Source of the DNA: an uncultured Eubacteriales bacterium
Lineage (GTDB): Bacteria > Bacillota > Clostridia > Oscillospirales > Ruminococcaceae
Assembly: GCA_900319075.1 (NCBI GenBank)
Contig: ONMZ01000019.1
Span: 1 to 55,960 of the forward strand
Length of the DNA stretch: 55,960 nucleotides
Direction of reading: 5' to 3'
Under the pieces are notes generated by a model. The model did no database searches and was not told where the DNA came from. It was given only the letters and a program-made list of their open reading frames with translations. A program made the position numbers and the translations under genes. Below are positions 26,244-32,883 of this stretch, piece after piece (position 1 is the stretch's first letter; each line of letters opens with the position of its first letter).

Positions 26244-26294
26244 ATGGAGTGGCTGGGCATATTTGTTAACGATCTTATTGCAAGAGGACTTTAA
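26244..26294 (+). CDS. Micropeptide copy 3, 16 aa
   Basis: Encodes the same peptide as copy 1, again behind GAAGGAGGCGG, 98 bases after copy 2. A terminator follows 60 bases later, so the array forms its own short transcript. Confidence 0.75.
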   Translation: MEWLGIFVNDLIARGL

Positions 26295-26354
26295 GTAGTA
26301 AAATGAATTGAAATGGATCAAGCAATAGTAGTAATACGAAAAAAAGAACGAAAG

Positions 26355-26388
26355 AAGGGACTGGAGTATTTCAGTCCTTTGTTTTTTG
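26355..26388 (+). terminator. Terminator of the micropeptide transcript
   Basis: AAGGGACTG pairs with CAGTCCTTT and is followed by GTTTTTTG. Confidence 0.85.
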
Positions 26389-26400
26389 CGTTTTGGAAAA

Positions 26401-26443
26401 ACAAAGACCCACGGCCTGAATTATCAGAACTGTGGGCCTTTGT
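26401..26443. terminator. Second hairpin
   Basis: ACAAAGACCCAC and GTGGGCCTTTGT form a long stem just after the first terminator. It may serve the minus-strand remnants or act as a back-up. Confidence 0.6.
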
Positions 26444-26477
26444 ATATAAAAGGAAAATATGAGATAGCAAATCAATA

Positions 26478-26639
26478 TTACTGCGCATACACGCTGCTTA
26501 TCCCGAGGTACTCCTCAAGGCTCTGACCGCTTGCTTCTATCTTTTTGCAAAGGTCGGTGTCGCCGAGGTATCTGATGTGCCACGACTCAGCCATGCAGCC
26601 TGTCGAGGACTCCTTGCAGCCTGGGAACACATAGTCATT
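26478..26639 (-). pseudogene. C-terminal remnant of VanY-type D-Ala-D-Ala carboxypeptidase
   Basis: The frame encodes the tail of a peptidase M15/VanY protein: M-A-E-S-W-H-I-R-Y-L-G followed by L-E-E-Y-L-G-I. The W-H-x-R-Y motif holds the zinc-binding histidine of this family. Everything upstream of this tail is missing; the sequence switches directly into the HD-domain remnant in another frame. So only about 50 residues of a protein normally over 200 remain. Confidence 0.75.
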
Positions 26640-27101
26640 CGTCCAAGGAATATATCAAAGTATTCGTACATCGTACATATGCTCTCGTCAATGGTCAGAT
26701 AAAGGGTGATCCGCTTCTCCTGCAGCCCGTATCTGAGCCTTGTGGCGGTTACTGCATAATTCACACGGTCGTGTATATCAAACTGCATGGGGTCCTTCTC
26801 ACGAACACGGCTCCTTCGCACATCTGTTTTGTCTGCGATGATAAGCGCCGTATTCCGCATGATGATTCCTGTTGATCGCATTTCCTATATCGTGCATGAA
26901 CCCTGCGATCTTTGCCAGTTCGATCACATCCTGTCCGTGATCGAATGCTTTTAGAAGATCAGCAGCCCTTCCTGCCACCAGCTTTGTGTGGACCGTTGAG
27001 TGATCTGTAAATCCCAGTGCGTCCAGAATAACGCACCCACGCTTATAATATTCAAGTATTTCTTTGTTTTTGATTATTTCTTCGTATGTCATCTTATACA
27101 T
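26640..27101 (-). pseudogene. HD-domain phosphohydrolase, broken by internal deletion
   Basis: The first part (start probably 27,092, after GAAAGGA) encodes an HD-domain start with H-S-T-V-H-T-K-L-V and the metal-binding M-H-D-I-G. After A-E-Y-G, at about 26,849, the frame breaks. The other frame continues with A-L-I-I-A-D-K-T-D-V-R-R and ends in F-L-G-R-M. From family knowledge about 40-50 residues are missing at the junction, so this is a deletion plus frameshift. The 3' end then fuses to the VanY remnant. No active protein is expected. Confidence 0.75.
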
Positions 27102-27211
27102 TCCTTTCTTGCAGATCTCGGATCATTGCACAAAAGAGTTGTCGGCTCCCCCAAACCTCTTTTGGCAAAAAGATAATTAAGAAAACAGTTTCTCACCATC
27201 TGTGACAGCTT

Positions 27212-28198
27212 TTAAAAGGCGTTTTCACCGGGATAATAAAAATTGCTGCTCTTTCTTATACTGTCCATTATCTTCATTACCGCTGCGGTGGATCGGTGGG
27301 GTACAAGGTCGCTTTGCAGCGCACCCTTGGACAAGCAGCTGTGAACGTGCTCTATCTCGTACTCGTAGCCGTTGATCCTTACAGGCAGGCGGGAGCTTTC
27401 CACGATCTTTCCATCATTGTCAAAAAGTGTGATGCTGTCGGTGCAGTGAAAGTACTCACCAAACAGTATGCTGCCCTTGTCCCCTGTGATAAGGGCATCG
27501 TTTTTCAGCTTCCTGTCAAAGCCCCAGCGCAGCCTTGCAAAGGCATCGCCCTTATCAAGGATATAATCCCCGGACATATCTACCCCCCTTGAAAGGTTCA
27601 GCCTCCCTGAGATATCGTCACATTCCCCCAGAATATCATAGGCAAGTGTCAGGGGATATACCCCCACGTCCAGCAGCGCACCCCCTGCACACATGGGGTC
27701 AAAAAGCCGGTCGTTTTTGTCGTAGGGCACAAGGTTGGAAAAATCCGCCCTTATACAAAGCACCTTTCCTATCCTGCCCCGGCGCACCCATTCAAGCGCC
27801 CTTTGGTAGGTGGGGCTGCATTTCATCCACATGGCCTCCATAAAAAAGACCTTGTTTTTGCGTGCACATTCCAGCATCTGTTCAAGCTGTATGCTGTTAA
27901 GGCAAACGCTTTTTTCGCAAAGAACGTGCTTGCCCTTTTCCATACAGAGAATACAGTTTTCAAGGTGGCTTGCCATAGGGGTGGCAATGTAAACTATATC
28001 CACATTTTTATCGCCTGCAAGGGCTTCATAGCTGCCATAGCTTTTTTCAAAGCCGTGTTTGTCCGCAAAATCGGCAGATTTGTCATAAGTGCGTGATGCC
28101 GCAGCATAAAGCTGTGCATCGGGACAGCCTTTCAGCGCCTGTGCAAAGGTGTTGGCTATCCTGCCTGTGCCGACAATGCCCCAACGTATTTTTTTCAT
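27212..28198 (-). CDS. Gfo/Idh/MocA-family NAD(P)-dependent oxidoreductase
   Basis: Start 28,198 is preferred, following AGGTGATGG; ATG 28,204 is also possible. The 328-residue protein starts with the Rossmann signature R-W-G-I-V-G-T-G-R-I-A and has G-K-H-V-L-C-E-K near residue 93, the conserved lysine region of this family. The C-terminal beta-sheet domain is complete. Members oxidise or reduce sugars, inositols or related compounds; the trans-dihydrodiol dehydrogenase-like branch is closest by eye. Substrate unknown. It is followed upstream (same strand) by a TetR regulator. Confidence 0.85.
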   Translation of the reverse strand: MKKIRWGIVGTGRIANTFAQALKGCPDAQLYAAASRTYDKSADFADKHGFEKSYGSYEALAGDKNVDIVYIATPMASHLENCILCMEKGKHVLCEKSVCLNSIQLEQMLECARKNKVFFMEAMWMKCSPTYQRALEWVRRGRIGKVLCIRADFSNLVPYDKNDRLFDPMCAGGALLDVGVYPLTLAYDILGECDDISGRLNLSRGVDMSGDYILDKGDAFARLRWGFDRKLKNDALITGDKGSILFGEYFHCTDSITLFDNDGKIVESSRLPVRINGYEYEIEHVHSCLSKGALQSDLVPHRSTAAVMKIMDSIRKSSNFYYPGENAF

Positions 28199-28253
28199 AT
28201 CCATCACCTGTAAATTTTTTTCTGTCCTTTTGTCAATGCTGAGAGAGCAAAAT

Positions 28254-28285
28254 CCCGTATCTGCCATTGAACGTGCAGATACGGG
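28254..28285 (-). terminator. Terminator of the TetR gene
   Basis: CCCGTATCTGC and GCAGATACGGG form an 11-base-pair stem, with ATTTTG following on the minus strand. Confidence 0.75.
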
Positions 28286-28293
28286 AATAAATA

Positions 28294-28866
28294 TCAGTTT
28301 TTGTAAAATTCGTCCTCTACCGTCTGATCCAGTCTGGAAACGATCTTTATGATCCTTTCCTCAGGCTCCTGGTAATTGCCCAGCGCCCATTTGGAAATAA
28401 CGGAAAGAAAACCCTGAGAGCGGTAACAACTCATATACTCAAGGTCCTTGTCGGTTATGTCCGAAGATAGCATCTCGCTTTCCATCTGCCTGAAAAGACC
28501 CTCGATAAGCTTGCTTAGCTTGCTGCGAAGCTGACCGGTGCTGTTGGGGCTGAATACCATTTTGAAAAGAGGCTTGTTGTCGGAAATATAACTGATTATC
28601 TGAGAGAAAAACTCCTCCGCAGGAAGCTCCTCCAGCTTCAGGACCAAAAGACCCAGCTCCACCAGCGTTTCTGACTCTATCTTGTCGTAAAGATCATATA
28701 CGTCCAGATAGTGCTTGTAAAATGTTACACGGTTGACCTCTGCTTTGTCGGCTATCTCCTGAACGGTCACCTTGTGAAGCTCTTTTTCCATAAGCAGTTC
28801 CGCAAGCGCATCACGCAGCGCCCTTCTGGTTTTTAAAGTTCTGCGGTCTGTAGTTTTTTCAGCCAA
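28294..28866 (-). CDS. TetR-family transcriptional regulator
   Basis: The 190-residue protein has the TetR helix-turn-helix in residues 10-57 (T-R-R-A-L-R-D-A-L-A-E-L-L, then V-T-V-Q-E-I-A-D-K-A-E-V-N-R-V-T-F-Y-K-H-Y). The C-terminal part resembles the DhaS-like TetR_C group. It is divergent from the secreted-protein gene at 29,246. The 16-base palindromes at 29,066 and 29,096, repeated before the micropeptides, are of the right size and symmetry for TetR operators, so this is the first candidate for the shared regulator. That link is inference. Confidence 0.85.
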   Translation of the reverse strand: MAEKTTDRRTLKTRRALRDALAELLMEKELHKVTVQEIADKAEVNRVTFYKHYLDVYDLYDKIESETLVELGLLVLKLEELPAEEFFSQIISYISDNKPLFKMVFSPNSTGQLRSKLSKLIEGLFRQMESEMLSSDITDKDLEYMSCYRSQGFLSVISKWALGNYQEPEERIIKIVSRLDQTVEDEFYKN

Positions 28867-29245
28867 ATCGGTTCACCTCTGTATAAATGTATAAATATAG
28901 TTGAGTTTTTGCGTTTTGTATTGCCCCTTAGGGCACGATAATTTTTACACATCAATTATAACACACATTTTTAGTTTTTTCAACAAGCCAAGGGGTAAAA
29001 AAGAAAAAATTTTAAACATTTTCAGCCCCGTTAGCCGTTTTTTTTACTACAATTATCCAAGAAACTGTAAATTAAGCTACACTCTTTGCCGGATCTGTAG
29101 CTTAAACTACAAACATAGAGTGATTTGATTATTGATTTTAATTAAAAAGTATGTTATCGTATACCCATGAAATAAAGCTGAACAAAACAGAAAAAACAAA
29201 AGAACAAAGAAAAGGGAAAGAAAAAAGACAAAGGAGGGAAGCTGA
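28867..29245. other. Divergent intergenic region, TetR / secreted protein
   Basis: It carries a TGCCC-CTTA-GGGCA inverted repeat (28,922-28,935) close to the TetR start, an AT-rich middle, the paired palindromes (29,066-29,111) and the promoter of the plus-strand gene. The first repeat could be an autoregulatory site. Confidence 0.5.
29066..29111 (+). promoter_or_regulatory. Paired 16-base palindromes, second location
   Basis: TGTAAATTAAGCTACA (29,066-29,081) and TGTAGCTTAAACTACA (29,096-29,111) begin 30 bases apart, as at 25,873. A TTGATT -35 box (29,132-29,137) starts 21 bases after the second site, the same distance as in the micropeptide promoter. The -10 box (TATCGT, 29,155) is poor, which suits an activator-dependent promoter. 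Confidence 0.7.
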
Positions 29246-29935
29246 ATGAAAAGCTCTGAAAACAAGAAAAATCCAGACAGAACAAATCCAAAGCTGGTAA
29301 TATTTCTGTGTACAAGCTTTGTTGCACTTGCAATGCTCACAGGGTTTGCGGTATTTACTGCGTCAGCTTCCGGAGTATCAGATAGCCGCCACAGAGCAGT
29401 AAGCTCAATACCGGCAGACAATATCCAGTCAAATCTTCAGAATATCCTGGTAGCTCCCCGGGATCAGAAAGAAGCGGGAAAGACTCAGGTCTTCGGTTCC
29501 GGCAGCGAGGAGAAACAACCGACTGAAAACAGCAGCTCACAGGAAGATTCATATAAAAAGAATTATATGTACTATATCCCTAAAGGTGCCTACAAAAGCG
29601 GCGGCATCAGAGAGGATCTCACAGGCAGCTATGTACAAAAGGACAACCAGTACAGTCATATCTGTTTTTCCAGAAAAGATGAAGACTCCTACCGCTGTGT
29701 AATAACCAGGACTGAGCAGGGAAAAGAGACTGTGGTGTACGAATTTGTATGCAGCACAAATGAATCATATCTTACCTACACAGGCGGTATCAAGTATAAT
29801 CCGGTCCCCAACGGTGAAGCAAGCGGTTATAAAAACCCTGAAGCCAAGGAGCATTCCGGAAAGATCTATGTGAACAAATCGACTCTTACCTGGACCGACA
29901 GCGACGGGTCACACGGGATCTTTGTATTAGAGTAA
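29246..29935 (+). CDS. Secreted or membrane-anchored hypothetical protein
   Basis: AAAGGAGGG precedes the ATG. A Lys-rich N-terminus and a hydrophobic segment (residues 17-41) ending in A-S-A form a signal peptide or anchor. A polar, probably disordered linker follows to about residue 105, then a small C-terminal domain with many aromatic residues and Y-x-x-x-x-G-G turns, likely beta-sheet. No family recognised. It shares its upstream operator pair with the micropeptide array and so may act in the same process. Confidence 0.75.
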   Translation: MKSSENKKNPDRTNPKLVIFLCTSFVALAMLTGFAVFTASASGVSDSRHRAVSSIPADNIQSNLQNILVAPRDQKEAGKTQVFGSGSEEKQPTENSSSQEDSYKKNYMYYIPKGAYKSGGIREDLTGSYVQKDNQYSHICFSRKDEDSYRCVITRTEQGKETVVYEFVCSTNESYLTYTGGIKYNPVPNGEASGYKNPEAKEHSGKIYVNKSTLTWTDSDGSHGIFVLE

Positions 29936-29994
29936 AAACCACGCCAGTAATTCCCCGAAAAGGAATTTTCCATATATTCTCCCCCTTCTACAAG

Positions 29995-30026
29995 CGCTCG
30001 TAATATTACGGGCGTTTTTATTTTTT
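29995..30026 (+). terminator. Rho-independent terminator
   Basis: CGCTCGTAAT pairs with ATTACGGGCG, followed by a T-rich run. Confidence 0.8.
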
Positions 30027-30099
30027 GCCCCGGCGTTTAAACTTGATTTTAGGCAGGAGGTCTATACTGGGATCAGAACAAAGAAAGAGGGTGACATAA

Positions 30100-31260
30100 T
30101 TGTTTAGTAAAAAAACAAGATTTTTAGCGGCCATACTTGCTGTGTGTATGCTTGCGGGAGGCTGTGCGGATTCGTCAGACCGATCGTCACAGGATTTGTC
30201 CGAGGCGGCACAGGAAAGCTCTGTTTCCCTGTCGGATGAAAGCAAAGATACTTCTGTCAGCGACAGCAGCTCTCAAAAGGGAAAAGCGTCAAAGAGCGAA
30301 ACTGAAAGCTCGGCAGATGCCTCCTCGGGAGCAAGCGAAAAGAGCAGGGCTAAAAAGGACAGCTCAAACAGCTCTCAAAGCTCAGACAGCACCGACGGCT
30401 CTGACAGCGGGACAAAAAAGTCTAAAAAGAACAAAAAGAGCAAAACAACAAACGGATCTGACACAAGCTCGGATACCTCGTCTTCATCGTCTTCTTCGGG
30501 AAAGAAGAAAAAGGGCGGATCCACAGAGGATAGCTCTTCAAGTCAAGACGACAGCTCAAAAGGGAGCAATAAAAGCGCTTCTGCCTCATCAGGCAGCAGC
30601 GCTTCCTCTTCCTCAAAAAAGACCAGATCAAAGGTGAAAAGATCAAAGACTGCCTCGGATGAAAGCACCTCGGAGGTACAAAATACAAGCGCTGTAAAGA
30701 AAAAAGCAAAAAGCGCCTCAAGCTCTTCGGACAGCGCCTCTAAGACGGTGACTGACCAAACGGTGACGGAGCAGACCGAGGAAAGTATACAGACATCGGC
30801 TGAGCCGGAGCAGGAGACAACTGTGCAGGAAGGATCCTGTACCGGGCAGACACAGCAGATCGTATCGGATACCGAGGCAGACACAGAGCCGGAGGAAAAG
30901 GAAAGCGATATTTTCCAAAGCCCACAGGACGCTGCCCTGACCGAGGAAACATCTCAGGAGCAGAGCCCTCAGAGCGAGGAGGAAAATAAAGCCGAACTTG
31001 AGGAGGAAAGCAGTACGCCTGATGAGAATGATGAAATGACACAAGATGAGCAGCAGCCGGAAAATGATGAGGAAAAGGAAATTTCACAGCAAAGTGAACA
31101 GGAGCTGCAGCAGGAACAATCCACCGAAGAGCAGTCCCTGTCCGACGGTGAGCCTTTGGAGCAGGAACAATCCACCGAAGAACAGTCCCTGTCCGACAGT
31201 GAGCCTTCGGAGCAGGAACAGAAGACCGAAGAGCAGGAAAACAGCAGCGAAAAAACCTAA
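30100..31260 (+). CDS. Low-complexity Ser- then Glu-rich lipoprotein
   Basis: Start is TTG, behind AGAGGGTG. The signal ends in a lipobox L-A-G-G-C (Cys 22). After that the 386-residue protein has no folded domain: residues about 25-220 are mostly Ser, Lys, Asp and Thr, and residues 225-386 are Glu/Gln-rich with an imperfect repeat of the type E-Q-E-Q-S-T-E-E-Q-S-L-S. It would be a long, charged surface tether or brush. It could be a spacer lacking a domain or a sponge for ions; function unknown. Confidence 0.75.
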   Translation: MFSKKTRFLAAILAVCMLAGGCADSSDRSSQDLSEAAQESSVSLSDESKDTSVSDSSSQKGKASKSETESSADASSGASEKSRAKKDSSNSSQSSDSTDGSDSGTKKSKKNKKSKTTNGSDTSSDTSSSSSSSGKKKKGGSTEDSSSSQDDSSKGSNKSASASSGSSASSSSKKTRSKVKRSKTASDESTSEVQNTSAVKKKAKSASSSSDSASKTVTDQTVTEQTEESIQTSAEPEQETTVQEGSCTGQTQQIVSDTEADTEPEEKESDIFQSPQDAALTEETSQEQSPQSEEENKAELEEESSTPDENDEMTQDEQQPENDEEKEISQQSEQELQQEQSTEEQSLSDGEPLEQEQSTEEQSLSDSEPSEQEQKTEEQENSSEKT

Positions 31261-31293
31261 CCCACACAACAGAACGAATCACCATAATAAAAA

Positions 31294-31333
31294 ACAACAG
31301 CCCGATGACCTTTCAGGAACATCGGGCTGTTGT
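31294..31333 (-). terminator. Terminator between convergent lipoprotein genes
   Basis: ACAACAGCCCGATG and its complement form a 14-base-pair stem. T-runs are strong on the minus strand, fitting the gene ending at 31,344. Confidence 0.85.
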
Positions 31334-31343
31334 GCGGTATATG

Positions 31344-32000
31344 TTATTTTATGCCGTAGGTGGTTTTGTAGTCGCTTACTCTGAAGGACACAGGGAATTG
31401 TGTGCTTCCCACATCGGAAAGCTTCACGGTGAAGATAAATCCGTCTTTTTTCCCGTTAAAGAACCTTGCCGAGCCTTTTCCGAACGCAGGCACATTTTCC
31501 TCCATCTTGTTCTCAGGCGGCAGCTTTTCTTTAAGACACTTGATAAGTGCCTGTGAAACAGCGGTGGGTTCCACCTTATCATCGTCGTCGCCGATTTTGT
31601 AATAGATACCGCCCAGCTTGCCGTCCTCTTTATAGGAAAGGATTATCTTTACACTTACCTGTGAGTCAAACTTGACTCTGCCGGAAAAGACCTCTGTTTT
31701 TTTCCCAAGGTCAAAGGTGTAGCTCCTGTTGTATTCCTCAGCGGCATTTTTGTTGTCAAAAGCACCGTTTGTCTTTGCGCTGACCTCCTGGGCGGTCAGA
31801 CCTAAGAACTGAGTGCTGCCCTCTCCCATAAATGCGCCAAGGAAATCTGCCTCTTCAATTACGCTGCTCTTTTGCGAGCTGTCCGATGATGAGGACGATG
31901 ACGGGGTCTTCACCTCCGCTTTTGAAGAACTGTCGCCGCAGGAAACCAGCGTGCTCACAGCAATAACTGCCGACAAAACAGCAATAACTAACTTTTTCAT
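31344..32000 (-). CDS. Hypothetical lipoprotein, 218 aa
   Basis: A signal peptide ends in the lipobox L-V-S-C (Cys 21), followed by a Ser-rich linker to about residue 45. The rest has alternating hydrophobic strands (for example V-S-V-K-I-I-L-S-Y and F-I-F-T-V-K-L) and looks like a folded beta-rich domain. Family not recognised. It is divergent from the phosphatase operon. Confidence 0.75.
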   Translation of the reverse strand: MKKLVIAVLSAVIAVSTLVSCGDSSSKAEVKTPSSSSSSDSSQKSSVIEEADFLGAFMGEGSTQFLGLTAQEVSAKTNGAFDNKNAAEEYNRSYTFDLGKKTEVFSGRVKFDSQVSVKIILSYKEDGKLGGIYYKIGDDDDKVEPTAVSQALIKCLKEKLPPENKMEENVPAFGKGSARFFNGKKDGFIFTVKLSDVGSTQFPVSFRVSDYKTTYGIK

Positions 32001-32095
32001 GTTAACTCCCCTGCCTTATAATATTTTTTTAATGATAGCATATTTCATATGAAAAATCAAGCCTGATATTTTTACGCCCCGGTTAGCTGTAAAAG

Positions 32096-32124
32096 TTGAC
32101 AATCAAAGGGTATAAGTGTATAAT
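32096..32124 (+). promoter_or_regulatory. Promoter of the phosphatase/kinase operon
   Basis: TTGACA (32,096-32,101) and TATAAT (32,119-32,124) are separated by 17 bases, an almost perfect housekeeping promoter. Confidence 0.85.
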
Positions 32125-32163
32125 ACTTTTAGGTATGCAGATATACTGTTTAAGAGGTGGATA

Positions 32164-32880
32164 ATGGGATATTCTCACAAAGCGTATTCCCGCACAGGGA
32201 ACAGAGATAAAAATGAGGACAGCTATTGCGTTTTCACAGGCGAAAGGGTGCTTTGTGCTGCCCTTGCAGACGGCATGGGAGGGTTCAGCGGAGGCGAGAT
32301 CGCCTCTGAAACGGTGATACAAGCCTTTGAACAGGCGCTTGAGCGTGACGTTATGACTTTGCCCGTGAACATTATTCTATATGCCAACGATATGATATTG
32401 CAAAGACAAAAAGAACTGGGAAATAAAATGAAGACCACCGCAGCGGTGGTAAGGATAGATGACACATGGGCACATATAGCCCATGTGGGGGACAGCAGGG
32501 TTTATGCCTTTAAGGACGCAAAGGTAGTGTTTCAGACCCTTGACCACACCGCAGCACAGATGAGCGTGGAGGTGGGAGAGATAACTCCGCAGGAGATACG
32601 AAGCCACCCGGACAGATGCGTGCTGACCAAAGCTCTTGGCTCGTCTGACGAACTCAGACCGTCCCTGACGCAGCTTCCCAAAGACAGCTTTGACTGTATC
32701 CTTATGTGTACCGACGGGTTCTGGGGGAGCGTAACGGAGAAAGATATGTGTAACTGCCTTTCACAAAGCTGCAGCCCGCAGCAGTGGCTGGAGCTTATGC
32801 AGGAAATAAGAGATAAAAACATTTTGAATGATGATGATAACAATACGGCGATCGCCATTATGAAACAAAGGGAGGGATAA
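32164..32880 (+). CDS. PP2C-family Ser/Thr protein phosphatase
   Basis: Start ATG 32,164 follows AGAGGTGG; the longer frame lacks a site. The 238-residue protein has the metal-binding motifs N-R-D-K-N-E-D-S, L-A-D-G-M-G-G, H-V-G-D-S-R-V-Y, C-T-D-G-F-W and D-D-N-N-T-A-I of bacterial PP2C (PrpC/Stp-like) enzymes. It should reverse phosphorylation by the kinase encoded directly downstream (3-base gap). Together they head a four-gene operon with FHA and transporter genes. Confidence 0.9.
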   Translation: MGYSHKAYSRTGNRDKNEDSYCVFTGERVLCAALADGMGGFSGGEIASETVIQAFEQALERDVMTLPVNIILYANDMILQRQKELGNKMKTTAAVVRIDDTWAHIAHVGDSRVYAFKDAKVVFQTLDHTAAQMSVEVGEITPQEIRSHPDRCVLTKALGSSDELRPSLTQLPKDSFDCILMCTDGFWGSVTEKDMCNCLSQSCSPQQWLELMQEIRDKNILNDDDNNTAIAIMKQREG

Positions 32881-32883
32881 GCT

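Larger units (their letters stand above)
26049..26294 (+). repeat. Three tandem units of about 97 bases
   Basis: Each unit has a ribosome site, the 51-base peptide gene and a short spacer (TAAGAAATA-AATAAACTGAGATA...). The coding part is nearly identical, while the spacers vary more. Confidence 0.85.

Noticed and set aside
30137-31297. Long frames in other phases over the low-complexity lipoprotein
   Set aside because: Low-complexity codons keep several frames open; only the TTG-started frame has signal peptide, lipobox and ribosome site.
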